64,000 nucleotides of DNA from Asterias amurensis. Its lineage: Eukaryota > Echinodermata > Asteroidea > Forcipulatida > Asteriidae. The stretch is taken from positions 15,272,012 to 15,336,011 of the forward strand of contig NC_092665.1 of assembly GCF_032118995.1 (NCBI RefSeq), given 5' to 3'. This document shows positions 1-11,300 of the stretch, piece after piece (position 1 is the first letter of the stretch; each line of letters starts with the position of its first letter). The notes beneath the pieces are model-generated. The model was not told where the DNA came from, searched no databases, and saw only the letters and a program-made list of their open reading frames with translations. The position numbers were made by a program, and so were the translations under genes.

Positions 1-1193
1 AATTACTTCTATAATTTGAGACTAGATTCATATTTTACAGTACATTATAATACCAAATACTGCTACCCGTTTGTGGAATTATTATGCTATGCGATATTTT
101 TTATTAATTTTTGGAAAATAAAATAAATACTACTAATAACATTGTACTCTTGTAGTTGTACCTTTATTACTTATAAGCAATTTGAGTCTTGGAACTTGGT
201 CAACGTAAAGCTTATGGATTATTAACGGTCGTTGTTTTCAAAAGAGATTCGAGTGCACGTGGTGCGTTACTGCGAGAGGGGCGTGCTGAACGAGTGAAAG
301 TCTAAACGCCCATGACGCTACTTTAGCCTGTTCGTGTAGAAAGCAAAAAAAAAACAACAAAAAAAAAAACACCACAACGTCAAGTTGTTCAAAGGGAACC
401 AACTAAACTGAATTGAATAAATATTGACGTCTCATAAACCCAAAAACGTTTTTGAGTCCCTGATCAACTCTTTTGTATATAATCAGTGAACTGGATTTAT
501 CATAAACACTGATTCAGCATATCTTGAAAAAGTAAAGAAAACTACCCCATCAAATGAAGTGGAATGGGTCCGGATTTATATGCGAATCCTGCAGCAGCAT
601 GTGCCCGTAGTCCCGTACCCACCAGTACAAAAAGTTACACCTCTTGGCACCCTTGTACCCATTTCAGTTCCCACGCGTACACGTGAACACTCGACCGGCA
701 TCAAGTGCACACATCGTGGACCCAAAAGGGGCTACATTAATCAGATTAGCTGTTCACCGTTATTTGTGTTATCTGTTTATGCAAACAATTACCACAATCG
801 ACTGACGAGTTATGTCTTTTATCAAACTGGGAACACTGAGACTTCACGTTTATGTCGTAGTCTGCTTTTGACTTCTACAGATACAGATCCATGCATGCGT
901 CGACTTGGTTTCACCTGCGACCCAAAAAAGATGTGCCTGTTCAAGATTTCGACGTACAAGATCACTCATTTTGCAAGACACTCGATTTAGTTGATCAGCT
1001 TATGCTATCTACAGCTACCGTCATGCATTACAAGTTTCGCAATTGACTCCTTTTTGGTGCCCTCGTGTCGTGACTGTTGCTTTTGTGTCGAAGGGAGGCC
1101 AGCACCAGCATTAGCCAGTACACTGCCCTGTAGTAGACTATATAGTAGTACCATATTTTTGTGTGTGGCTGGTGTTGAAAACGACTGGTTAAA
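1..1193 (+). promoter_or_regulatory. Upstream and putative promoter region of the SLC45 gene
   Basis: No convincing coding exon is visible; the open frames here have no recognisable domains. A TATA-like ctatatag lies at about 1138-1145, roughly 50 bp before the proposed start codon at 1194. That would give a short 5' UTR if transcription starts near 1165-1175. An E-box-like gcacgtgg occurs near 255. Promoter function is inferred from position and the TATA-like sequence only; an upstream non-coding exon is equally possible. Confidence 0.4.
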
Positions 1194-1198
1194 ATGAG
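1194..1198 (+). other. Five-base first coding piece of SLC45 (ATGAG)
   Basis: The sequence aaaATGAG|gtaagt places a start codon two bases before a consensus donor. Joining to the acceptor ttgactttag at 1664 gives ATG AGA ACC CGG in the same frame as the downstream transporter. The leader before the first TM is then Arg/Ser/Thr-rich. This is seen in sequence; usage is an inference. Confidence 0.65.
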
Positions 1199-4100
1199 GT
1201 AAGTTGACCTTTTTTTATCTCCAATAATCTTTGCTTTTTCCCGCCTCCATGGTTTAATTCGCAGAGGTGGTTCAGTCCTACTTGCTATAATAGTATCTCT
1301 AGTCTTACTTACGATTGATGGGAGAAATTGTTTAGCCTTATACCTTTGTGACCCCATATCCTATCATTGATTCCTTCCAATAAGCATCAAGCTCTTTAGG
1401 AGTTTGGTTGGGACAGTTGGACATGTTGGGACAAAAGTCTTGAATGCATTTTTATTTGTGCTTGATTATTTGGAAAAGTTTTCTTATGGCTCCACCACTT
1501 TTTCATTCGATATGAAATAATATAGTATCTAATTTACCTCAATGACTGAGATATCCCCTTTTTTTTTTAATGAGTGAAAAAGTGGTGGCGCCATACGGAA
1601 GGTTATCTATTTATATATTTGGAAACCGGAAAGAATCTAAAAATATATATCTATTTGACTTTAGAACCCGGACTTTCTCGCGGACAAGAACAATCAGTAC
1701 CACCTCTTCTCCTGGCTTATCAGGAGAGTCGAGGAGTGAAACCCACCGAAGCCGAAAGGATTCCACGCTAAGCTGGACATCTACCTCAGATGCCATCCTC
1801 CCAACAGGAGATATTATTCCAGTTCCGGAGGACACAGAAACTGATCGTCCGAAACGATCGCTATGGCAACTCATCAGCCTGAACTTGGTGGTCCTTGGGA
1901 TCGAGTTCTGTTATGCGATGGAGACGGCCTTAGTCATACCCCTGTTGTTACAGATGGGCCTACCTAACTCCCTCTATAGTTTGACGTGGCTGCTGAGTCC
2001 GACGCTGGGTTTCTTTTTATCACCGGTGATTGGAACGCTGAGTGATCGTTGCCGATGCTTCTGGGGGAGAAGACGACCTTTCATTCTTGTGTTGTGTGTT
2101 GGTATCATCATTGGCTTCACACTGTTTCTGAATGGGAGAGATCTTGGGTTATTGGCTGGTGATGTTGCTCCTGGTGAGTATCTGAATTATTGTAAACGCT
2201 GGCTATTTTATACCACTTCACTTTTTCTGGACTGGTTTTACAGTGGACGGAAGAAAATCATGTTTTTGATGCCAGCTGGATGGCTGACAGAAATAAAATT
2301 GATACATTGTACATCTCAAATTGTGAAGCGAGCACAGGCATGCACCTACCGTGCTCTGTTTTGTCGCACCTAGATACATATAGGGACAACAGGTGTTGGA
2401 AAACCTGAGTGTAATATTCTTTTTTGGGGTTATTTTGTAAGGGCCAAAGTTCAGTGAATTGCGGTGCCAATTATGACAACCTTTGTTGTATTTTCTTTGT
2501 CAAATCAGGGTTTTATTCTGGCAATGATCAGGGAAAAGATTACTCAAGTTCAAAGGTCTTAAAAGTTCTCAAAACTAATCTTTTCTGACAATTTTTCACA
2601 ATACAAATCTGAAGTGGTTAAACATTCTGTCACAATTTTGTTGATTAGAATAAAATGTTCTAATAAATTTTTCACATTTCTGTGGACAGATCACCAAGTT
2701 GGACTGATACTGACGGTGATTGGTGTCGTCATTCTGGACTTTTGTGCAGATTCCTGCGACAGTCCCTCCAAGTCCTACATCATCGACGTCTGTAACCTGG
2801 CTGATGTCGACAAGGGTCTGAACATCAGAGCTGTCCTTGGAGGTATGTATTTAGGGTTTGTTCGTTTAGATGATCTTCCCGTCAAGGAACTCAACAAACT
2901 CCCAAAAATCGTTGGTTTAATGTTTCTGATTAAGAATTCTTTGGAAAAACGTCTAAGGTTTAACGTCTCTGGTTATGAATTCTTTGTAAGAAGTCTCTAA
3001 AACCAAAGCAAGGCCTGGAATGGTCTGGTAATGGATCCGTATGTGCATGTCTATGGACTCTTGTGAGTGACTAGAAGAGGTGGAATTTTTCAAGGTCAAA
3101 GGCCAAGGAAATTAGGACCCTCTTCTAGTCACTCACAGGCCTGAAGGAGATAGACGTCCACTAGTGACTAAACTATACCAGTCGGTATATGTTTTGTAGA
3201 GTTTGTAACACACACACAGACTCAAACAAAAGCAATAATAAACAACTTATGAATAATTCAACAATTGAAGGAACACTTATAAATTCTCTAGATTCAGTGT
3301 AGCTACTGTCCACTGTTTACACCAAGTTATTACAGAAGTTATTGACTATAAATGCTCTTTTTTCTTTGATAGGTCTTGGTGCTGGGGCAGGTTATATATT
3401 TAACGGTATTGATTGGGAATCGAACGCCATGGGCAAAGCCCTTGGTAGTCAGTTACGAGTAGTGTTCCTCTTCAATTGCATCGTCTGTTTCACATGCTTC
3501 ACGCTTACCCTCTTCAGCATCAAAGAAAAACCACTGCCTCCAGCCCCTAAAAAAGACAGAGTGAATCAAGAAAGGAACGGATACCAACGATTTGACAGCG
3601 GCGTACCGAAAGCAGCCAGCAAGAGAAAGCAATTGAGCTACGACTCCTTGTTCACTTCGCAGGGTAGTCTAGATCCAGCTGTTTCGAGTCCAGCCAGAAG
3701 CATCAACAGCAAAGAGCAGAGTTATGGAAAGAGTTTAACAGATTCCAACATCAATAGTGCCTCGACGTCAAGGGTTGATGAGTATCCGTCGACGTCGAAC
3801 CCGACATCGTCAGGGTCAGGAATGGACGATTGGGAAGATTCAGAATTCGAATCGAAGGAGGAGACGGTTTCGGCTGGAAAGCTTCTGATGTCTATTGTTA
3901 AGATGCCGAGTGAGTTACGTTGGCTGTGCCTGAATCATTTCATCGGGTGGTCAGCCTTGGTGTCCATCTTTCTGTTCTACACGGACTATATGGCAGAGGT
4001 GGTGTATAAAGGTAAATCAGGCATGATTTTCACTACATTTATTCTGGTTACTTTCTTTTTTACTCCCTCAATTGTTTTCTTAGATACCAAGACAAAATGT

Positions 4101-6324
4101 TTCTAAGTGTTAATTAAATCTTTATTGTTCAGTTGCCTTATAAGAATGACTCGATACTGAGTGGTCACCCAAAGGTCTTGGGAGGTAGACTAGACAGAAG
4201 GTTTGTAATGTACAGAATGAGGGTTCGAATCCTGGCCTGGTCAGTCTGACACAATTGTGTCCTTGAGCGAGGCACTTTATACTGTTAATTGCTTCAATTC
4301 GTTTTAAATTTATTCTGGTTGTGAAGCCAACGACTGACTCACAGAAAAGCGAACTTAAAGGCAGTGGACACTATTGGTAATTACTCAAAATCATTATCAG
4401 CATAAAACCTCACTTTGTAACAAGTAATGGGGAGAAATTGATAGTATAAAACATTGTGAGAAACAGCTCCCTCTGAAGTTACGTAGTTTTCGAGAAAGAA
4501 GTAATTTTCCACAAATTTGATTTCAAGACCTCAAGTTTAGAATTTGAGGTCTCGAAATCAAGCATCTCAAAGCACGCAACTTTGTTCGGCAAGGTTTTTC
4601 TTTCTTTCATAGTTATCTCGCAACTCGGACGACCAATCAAGTTCAAATTTTCACAGGTTCGTTATTTTATGCATATGTTGAGATACACCAAGTGCGAAGA
4701 CTGATCTTTGACAATTACCAATAGTGTCCACTGTCTTTAATCACTGTACTAGCCAAGAACCGTGTAATGGAGAAAAGACAAGGAAAGAAGTTTCAGTTTT
4801 AGATGGGAGAAAAACCTCAGAGAGTTATTCCAGGGAAACCCAAGCCATCAAGCAGGGACTGAAACCCAATCCACAAAGTGCCCCCTTGTGGATTCGAACC
4901 TGGGTTTTATAGGTGGAAGGCAAGGAATGATACCACTATGCCAACCTGCGCCCACTGATGCCAAGAAGATATACTGATGGATTTGGAACAATAACAACAT
5001 TTCTTGTAGATTTTTTTATTGAAAGCGTTGTTTCTTTTCCTTTCAGGAATTCCTACAGCTCCAGAAGGTTCTGCGACCACTGATGCCAAGAAGATATACT
5101 GATGGATTTGGAACAGTAAATACATTTCTTGTAGATTTTTTTATATTGAAAGCGTTGTTTTCTTTTCCTTTCAGGAAGTCCTACAGCTCCAGAAGGTTCC
5201 GAGAAACGAAACTTGTACGACGACGGTGTCCAGATGGGATGTTGGGGAATGGTAATATTTTCTGGATCGGTGATCGTCTATGCAAGTAAGTCATTGTTCA
5301 ACCATTATCCAAACAACTTCACTTTGACAAAAGCGAAACTCTGGGTGAAATAACGATACTTGTTGTAAGTAGGATTTCTTCTGCTTTCTCCAGAAGACGA
5401 TAAGAGCATACTGATCGAAACTTCGAGTTGAAACCAACAACTCTTTGCTAAACCACCCCAACTTAGAGACTTTCTTTTGGAGGTGTTGGGCGCTATAGAA
5501 ATGCGGTTATTATTATTATTAACTCGATTAGAGATTATCATTACATGGTGTTACCACAAACCTTACTATATGATATTTGTTTTGTTTTGTTCTAGCTTTA
5601 TTGAACAAGCTATCTTCTTACATAGCACCTCGCACAAATTATGTCTTGGGACAAACCATATACGCTGTTGGTGTTGGATGTATGGCCATCTTTAGTGACA
5701 GTATCCCTGCGACCCTTGCCCTGAATGTGACCTCAGGGGTCATGTTTGCAACTGTCACCACTCTGCCCTATGGCCTTTTGGCTGACTATCACGACAGCTA
5801 CAAGGTATGTTATTTGAAAATAAACTTGTGTCAGTCACCAAACTATATTTACCATATTCATAAATTTCCACCTCTTTTAATTCCTAGTCAAATCTTTGTG
5901 CAAAACAATTTCATTCCGAGAGAGTCGCAAGAATATACTGCGACAGAGATTTAACGACCTGTCCACAAGTTTACCTGGGGCGTGGTGAAGTGCTATCTAA
6001 GAACTGCATGTTATTATTAATTTTAGTTTAACCGTTCTTTTTGTTTGTCCATGGCAGAACATGAATGACGCAGCGCGGTCCAAACGAGGTCTGGGCACTG
6101 ATGTTGCTTGTCTCGCCAGCATCACTTTCTTAGCGCAGATGTTCGTGTCGGCCATCTTAGGCGCTCTCATCTCTCTCACAGGTACTAAGATAACGATAGT
6201 CCTCTTTGCGAGTGGATTCAGTTTCTTGGCTGCGATTACGTCTGCGCTTTTTGTCGTCTACAGCGTGGGGGACCCACCTGAATATGAAGACCTTGATGAG
6301 GAGCGACAACCACTTGTAATGTAG
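1194..6324 (+). CDS. SLC45-family proton-associated sugar transporter, complete 7-exon CDS (630 aa)
   Basis: Exons: 1194-1198, 1665-2173, 2690-2842, 3373-4011, 5175-5285, 5596-5804, 6058-6324. The phases join without frameshift (1893 nt including TAA/TAG-type stop). The family imports sugar with protons across a membrane and is a 12-TM MFS protein; SLC45A1-A4 are the vertebrate members. Visible support: the family signature SDRC..WGRRRPF at about residues 128-141, then TMs (ILVLCVGIIIGFTLFLNG); GLILTVIGVVILDF; a GYIFNGIDW helix; a long Ser-rich cytoplasmic loop (about residues 255-375); LRWLCLNHFIGWSAL; MGCWGMVIF; and a late RGLGTD motif before the last two TMs. The start is an ATG in a five-base coding exon ATGAG followed by gtaagt; spliced to 1665 it yields MRTRTFSRTRT. 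An alternative start without this splice would be in the frame beginning at 1570. The vertebrate subtype cannot be assigned. Confidence 0.9.
3062..3137. repeat. Perfect 18-bp-arm inverted repeat in an SLC45 intron
   Basis: The arms 3062-3079 (tgtgagtgactagaagag) and 3120-3137 (its exact reverse complement) flank a 40-bp spacer. The element sits in the intron between 2842 and 3373. No known family is recognised. Confidence 0.8.
4160..4320 (+). mobile_element. tRNA-derived SINE fragment
   Basis: It contains a B-box-like ggttcgaatcc and the tail-like phrase gtgtccttgagcgaggcac, also seen in the SINE near 30.43 kb. It lies in the long SLC45 intron after exon 4. The 5' tRNA half is diverged. Confidence 0.5.
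4355..4740 (+). mobile_element. TTAA-flanked MITE, family B (copy 1)
   Basis: The element is bounded by TTAAAGGCAGTGGACACTAT at the left and its near reverse complement ending CTTTAA at the right. It contains a short internal palindrome (gacctcaagtttagaatttg / aggtctcgaaatc). Other copies lie at 27614, 49093 and 49463 (reversed). A TTAA at both ends is the piggyBac-type target signature. No transposase is present, so it is non-autonomous. Confidence 0.8.
4952..5201 (+). repeat. 125-bp tandem duplication spanning an SLC45 splice acceptor
   Basis: Copy 1 (4952-5076) and copy 2 (5077-5201) each contain a T-rich tract, the acceptor ttttcctttcag, and the exon start encoding PTAPEGS. Acceptors end at 5046 and 5174. 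Only the second opens into the full transporter frame. Use of the first would read PTAPEGSATTDAKKIY and then stop. Copy 1 therefore looks like a decoy or premature-stop acceptor. Confidence 0.9.
5375..5572 (+). mobile_element. Dispersed repeat related to Penelope-type LTR fragments
   Basis: It holds agaagacgataagagcatac followed by cgaaacttcgag, and ends acatggtgttaccacaaacc. Related pieces occur at about 16045-16150 (reverse) and 36105-36222. The layout resembles the 62.76-63.07 kb element, but the ribozyme-like core is degenerate. It lies in the intron between SLC45 exons 5 and 6. Confidence 0.45.
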
Positions 6325-6397
6325 TGCACAACCTTTAACAGGTGTTTAGCGATGAACCGTGACACCATATTCCAAATGCACAGTTAGGATCTCTGGG

Positions 6398-6547
6398 GTT
6401 GATCTAACAAAGATAGTCCAAAGATAGTCCCAACGTAGGACTAGTCCTAGGAGTTATTAAAAACTTAAGGCAAAGTCTAAGTTAGGATGTGCAACTCGTC
6501 CTAACTTGGGATAAGACTAGTCTTAACTCTTTGTGAAATCCACCCCT
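6398..6547. mobile_element. Palindromic family-A repeat (copy 1)
   Basis: It contains ggactagtcctaggag in one arm, agactagtcttaactcttt in the other and the terminal phrase ttgtgaaatccaccc. Further copies lie at 8122, 17746, 18744, 25593 and 58112. Arms rich in (a/g)actagtc(c/t) make it self-complementary. No ORF is present. Confidence 0.7.
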
Positions 6548-6733
6548 GGTTCGTTTATTTCCCACAATTACTAACATTTTCTTCTAAATGGCTGTACTAA
6601 CTTAAGTTAACAGAATTTATTACTACACACCATAGTTGTATAGAATTTTGTCTGCAGTTTTGTTATAGCCCTCATTTTTTTGTTACTACAGGTACAAGTT
6701 TGTATAGACCCCATTTTGAATTACTAGAACTAT

Positions 6734-6856
6734 TTAAAGGGAAGGTACACCAATTTAGCTCAAATTTTCACAGGCTTGTTATTTTGTGCTTATGTTGGGA
6801 TACACCAAGTGAGAAGACTGATCTTTGACAATTACCAAATGTGTACCTTCTCTTTA
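6734..6856. mobile_element. Short TTAA-type TIR element
   Basis: The left end TTAAAGGGAAGGTACAC pairs with the right end gtgtaccttctcttta. The interior matches the 3' part of family B (tttcacaggcttgttatttt, gatacaccaagtgagaagac). It is probably an internally deleted or chimeric family-B relative. Confidence 0.65.
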
Positions 6857-7913
6857 TACAGCCCATTGTTAAGGTCTTTCGGACGCTGTGGCACAATCTG
6901 TTACCGTACAACCAATGCCAGAAATTTTCCCAAATTTTGTACAAACTACAGTCATATCTTTTCCCGATTTAAAGGTTTATAACTTGCTATTCTTTTTCCT
7001 GTTGAGAAATGTTGTGGTATGTACAAAACCCTTTTACGTTCTATGCAGTATTTATTTAGTGCACCTGTTGAAAATAACCTCGCCTTTGTATTCTGTGAAT
7101 ATATTCATCCAGTCCATAATTTTGTTGCTGTAAGCAAAGGTATGTGTAAGCTTTGCAAACACATGTACTCATGGGAAAATGGAAATTGGCAGTTGGAAAT
7201 TGGCAGTTGCAAACTGCTAACCAACCAAAAGGACCTATGGCATTTCAAAGACTGTCCCAGGGATAAAACATCAGGTTATTAACTAATTTTTGAGTTTGTA
7301 CTCGGTTAGACTTTGTAATTTGGTCCTAAACTTAAAACTATACATATAATAGTAATATAACCCTTGTACCTTGCCCTGAACCATGCCACAAATGCATCAG
7401 AAGAAGAACAAATATAATGTCAACCATATCTTGCAATCAAATGTAATTCTTTTTTTATCAGGACTTGTTTATTTTGAATTCCTGTCATCAACAGAAGTAT
7501 TCTTCCGATTTATGTGAAGAATCTATAAATACTACAAAAACAGCACTCTTGTACGGGTATTGATGTATCGCTGTGAAACTTTAAAAGTATGTTCATAGAA
7601 GTATAAATGTATTCAATCAAGTACTGAGCAAGACATTCTTAAGAAGAAGTAACATTAATTATGTTTTAAGGTTTTTTTCTTTTTCTTTTTTTTGTATTTT
7701 GATTTCTGAATATTATAACAAAATTAATTTCAAGTGCATTTTTGTTTTTACTTATTCATGAAATGAAAACTTTTACTTTTATTTTCTTGAAAAGAACTTG
7801 TATTCCTTTACTGCTTTTGTTTACCAAATTATATTGCCTTAAAATCAAATATGACACATTCCATAAAGTATAATTTAAAATTTAAACAAATAATCTTTAT
7901 ATAAATTTATATC

Positions 7914-7919
7914 AATAAA
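7914..7919 (+). terminator. Candidate poly(A) signal of SLC45
   Basis: A canonical AATAAA sits in a strongly A+T-rich stretch downstream of the stop at 6324. Assignment is by position only. Confidence 0.35.
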
Positions 7920-8121
7920 TATATATACGCACAACTCAAACTTTTTTGTCAGTCTATACTTTTGAAAAGTTTGCACCAATGCTGAACATTATCTTGATTC
8001 ATAGAGAGTAATACAGCAGTGGTCACACTGGCTAACAGATATCGCACAGCAGTGTTAAATAACGTTTGCAGTCCAGATTCTCTAAAATCCAATTTGTGAA
8101 GTTTGACTTTGTTGGACAGGG

Positions 8122-8251
8122 ATGGATTTCACAAAGAGTAAAGACTAGTCCTATCTCGACTTGGGATGAGTTTACTCGTCCTAACTTAGGACTAGCCTTA
8201 AGTTTTCAATATCTCCTAGGACTAGTCCTAACTCTTTGTGAAATCTACCTC
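8122..8251. mobile_element. Palindromic family-A repeat (copy 2)
   Basis: It begins ggatttcacaaagagtaaag and ends cctaactctttgtgaaatc, so the termini are inverted repeats of each other. The interior carries aagactagtcctat and ctaggactagtcc. It lies close to the 3' end of PEX10. Confidence 0.8.
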
Positions 8252-8389
8252 AGGCCATTTTAATGATTGCTTTGAAACAGGTTACTAATTTTTATCCAGA
8301 CACTTGGGTGTTGATTTGCCACAAGAGTTGAGAATTTTTGGAGATATGGAATGGTCTTTAGCCAAACATACTACGGATTAAAACAACCG

Positions 8390-11300
8390 TTACCTAGAAT
8401 CAAAATTCTGCAGGTAAACGAGTCTGGACAGTTGGAACTTTTCCCGACACAAAGGACATTCAGCCTGTAACCAAACCATAATATAAATTTTTAATCAAAG
8501 AATTGCATTATTATTTGGAGTATTTATTTATTTCTGGTTAAAAAAATCAAGGATGAAACTAAGGAGGTAGCTCTCATGCCCAAGGAAACTTGTAAACAAC
8601 GGGGCACAAGTGCCACAACCAGGATTCAACGAACTTAGAAACACCAGTCCTCTTAACCGCTAGGTCACGACACGCTATCTCTCCTACATCTCTGGTTTTA
8701 TGTGGCCCGATTTCATTGTGACCTGATTTCAAATGCAGAGATTTAGGTGTGCCGACTAAAATAAAATTTGGGAAAACAATGTCCCGAACAAGTAAACTTA
8801 CCTTTGTGGCACACCACTCGGTGATGCACTCCCAGCAGAAGAGATGCCCACAGGGTGTGGCAGTTGAGTTACGCCTTGTCTCTAGACACAGGGGACAGCG
8901 CAGGGCGGGGTTTGTTCCTCTGCCGTCTTCCGCCACTCTTAAAATAACATCCGAATAAAGGAATTTTAAATATGATTTGGTCTTACCCCTACATAAGCAC
9001 TATGTATTCAGTACTTTTACCGAGTTCTGTGAAACAAAAATCACAGGCATATTACTCGGCCAGGATTCAAACTCACGACCTTTGCTATTCCAGAGCAGAT
9101 GTCTTTAACTAGACCACCGTGACTGCCTGGATCGCCAGTAGGTTTTAAATAACTGATGTTACTGTTGAACTAACTGAACTAACTGAACTTAATACGGTCA
9201 TAATTCTGATTTTATATTCACTACCATATGGAGACGAAGCAGAAAAAAGGGAACACAAACAGAATTCTAAAGACAGTGGTGCTCCACAAATTTGAGTACA
9301 AAGTCTATTGGAGGTTCTTAACTACAGGGAAAAAGAAAACAAAGAATGTCTCCACAGGGATGCAAAAGATAGAATGCGTGCATTAAGAGTTTGCCTGTTC
9401 TGATTTGCTAGTACCTTTTGAGGTCAGATTCAGATGTAGTCTCCGTTCCAGTCGTTACTGTGCCTTGTCCTGCTTTCATCTTATACAGTGAGTGTAGAAG
9501 ACTTGCTGTGAGCTGAATTAATGACAACCAGGCTAAGACCTTGAAGCTTGGTTTCATACTACCATAGCCTGGACCTCTGCGCACCAATAACTGTAAATAA
9601 CAATGTTTAAAAAGATTGGTAATGTGCTGACATTTCGACCCTAGCAGAGTCTTTATCAAAAGATAAACAACACACACACACACACACGTAAGTGTGTAAA
9701 CACCTGCAAACGGGGACCCTCCTTTGTTCCAACTCTTTGTGATAGCAACCGGGGACCACAATGATTTCCTTTGTGATAGCAACCATGGACCTATTGTCCC
9801 TTTTGTTATAGGTCCCCGGTTTGAATGTGGATACCTACCCACACTTTTACACTGGTGTAATAGTGTGATCAAAATCAAGGTACAAGTCACTCATCTGGGA
9901 CCGATTTCATAAAGCTTGTAAGCAGAAATATTCCTGCCAAAGCAGAAATGGATTACCAGTGCAAATACAATTGGCTGAGCAATAAAGACCACTGAGCTCA
10001 AGCTCTGGTGTTTCTGGAGAAAAATAGTGTAAGACTACTCCATTTTCATCAGGGGGGGGGTAATAATCAGCCCCTCCTATTTGTCACACTCACATACTGT
10101 ATTCCTGTCCATCGTTTGGCTAAGTGGTAGAACACCCCTCTGAGATAAAATAGGGCCATGTGGGTCCTCTGGATGATGGCTACTGCGTGTCTCAATACAG
10201 GAATCATCTTGGAAATTCTCTGCCGTCGCTCTGGACTTATTCTTTCCGCTGCTCTGTCGGTTTCCAAGAGCTTTGGAATGTAAGCAAGCAGTCTGTCCAG
10301 AAGGTAGGGCGAGCAGGAGTACATTAGTACAAGAGCCAACCTCCTCTGAAATATAGAAGTTGGGGGATAATCGGACATGCGATTTAAAAAACAACAATAC
10401 CTGTGATTTATTTGTTTCCTGTAATTCCATTTTCTTTTAAGAACACAAAAGTTCACTTAAAGGAAAGATGGTTTTTATTCAGAGCATCTAAGTAGCAGCA
10501 GACTTGCCAGGTAAATTCATCGTTCGTAGAATGGTGCGCATGTTCAGAACTACATAAGTCTGCTGCCATTGTAGCGTTCCAAAGTCTCCCATTGTTTTAT
10601 CTGGCGTGCTGTTAATTTTTGTCAACAGTTTTTTTTTCTAAGTCTGTCTGCAATCTCAATCTCATCAAAAATTTGTCCTCAAATAAATGAATCTGACAAT
10701 TGGCAACAATTGTTAAAAGGAGAAATCCTTATTTCATTTTTCTCATCAATGTCTTTCTTGGTGATTATAATGTTTACCTTGATGTTTGGTACCGCCCTCT
10801 GTGTGTGATCTACCTGAAGAATGCTCACATACTCTTCTCCTAACGTCTGATACCCTGCAACAAATTCACCAAATCTCTTAGTTAGGGTCATCATTTGGTT
10901 TTTGTCAATATTTATTCTGATTTGTGGGCAAAATTATAAAAAAACATACAATAAAAGTCACCTGCGAAATTTTTAGTTAAATACAGTGTTACTTACTGAG
11001 AAAATAGGAACAAACAGTGCTAAAGAATGGCAATGGTCATGGGTTTGAATCCCGCCAGAGTAACAAAACGCCTGTGTGGCTTTTGTCTCCACAGGACTCG
11101 ATAAAACACAAATAATATTCTTTATCCCTAACATAGGCCTTTTATTTAAATATGAAAATCAGAGCGATTTGCATTTTATGACAAATGTTTTGTGATGATG
11201 CATTAATTTTGGAATATTGACCTGCGACTGTTGTCAGACCAAAGTATAAGACTTCTCCGAGAACATCAAGTTCCTTTCTCCATCTGGCCCATACTCTAGG

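Larger units (their letters stand above)
6325..8389. other. 3' UTR and convergent intergenic region between SLC45 and PEX10
   Basis: No coding exon is recognised. An AATAAA hexamer at 7914-7919 in very A+T-rich DNA is the best candidate poly(A) signal for SLC45, implying a 3' UTR near 1.6 kb. Two family-A palindromic repeats and one short TIR element are inserted here and are listed separately. Confidence 0.5.

Noticed and set aside
559..990. 143-codon open frame upstream of SLC45
   Set aside because: No ATG at its start in genomic sequence beyond a GTG/ATG-like context that I trust, no recognisable domain, and it sits where the promoter/5' flank is expected.
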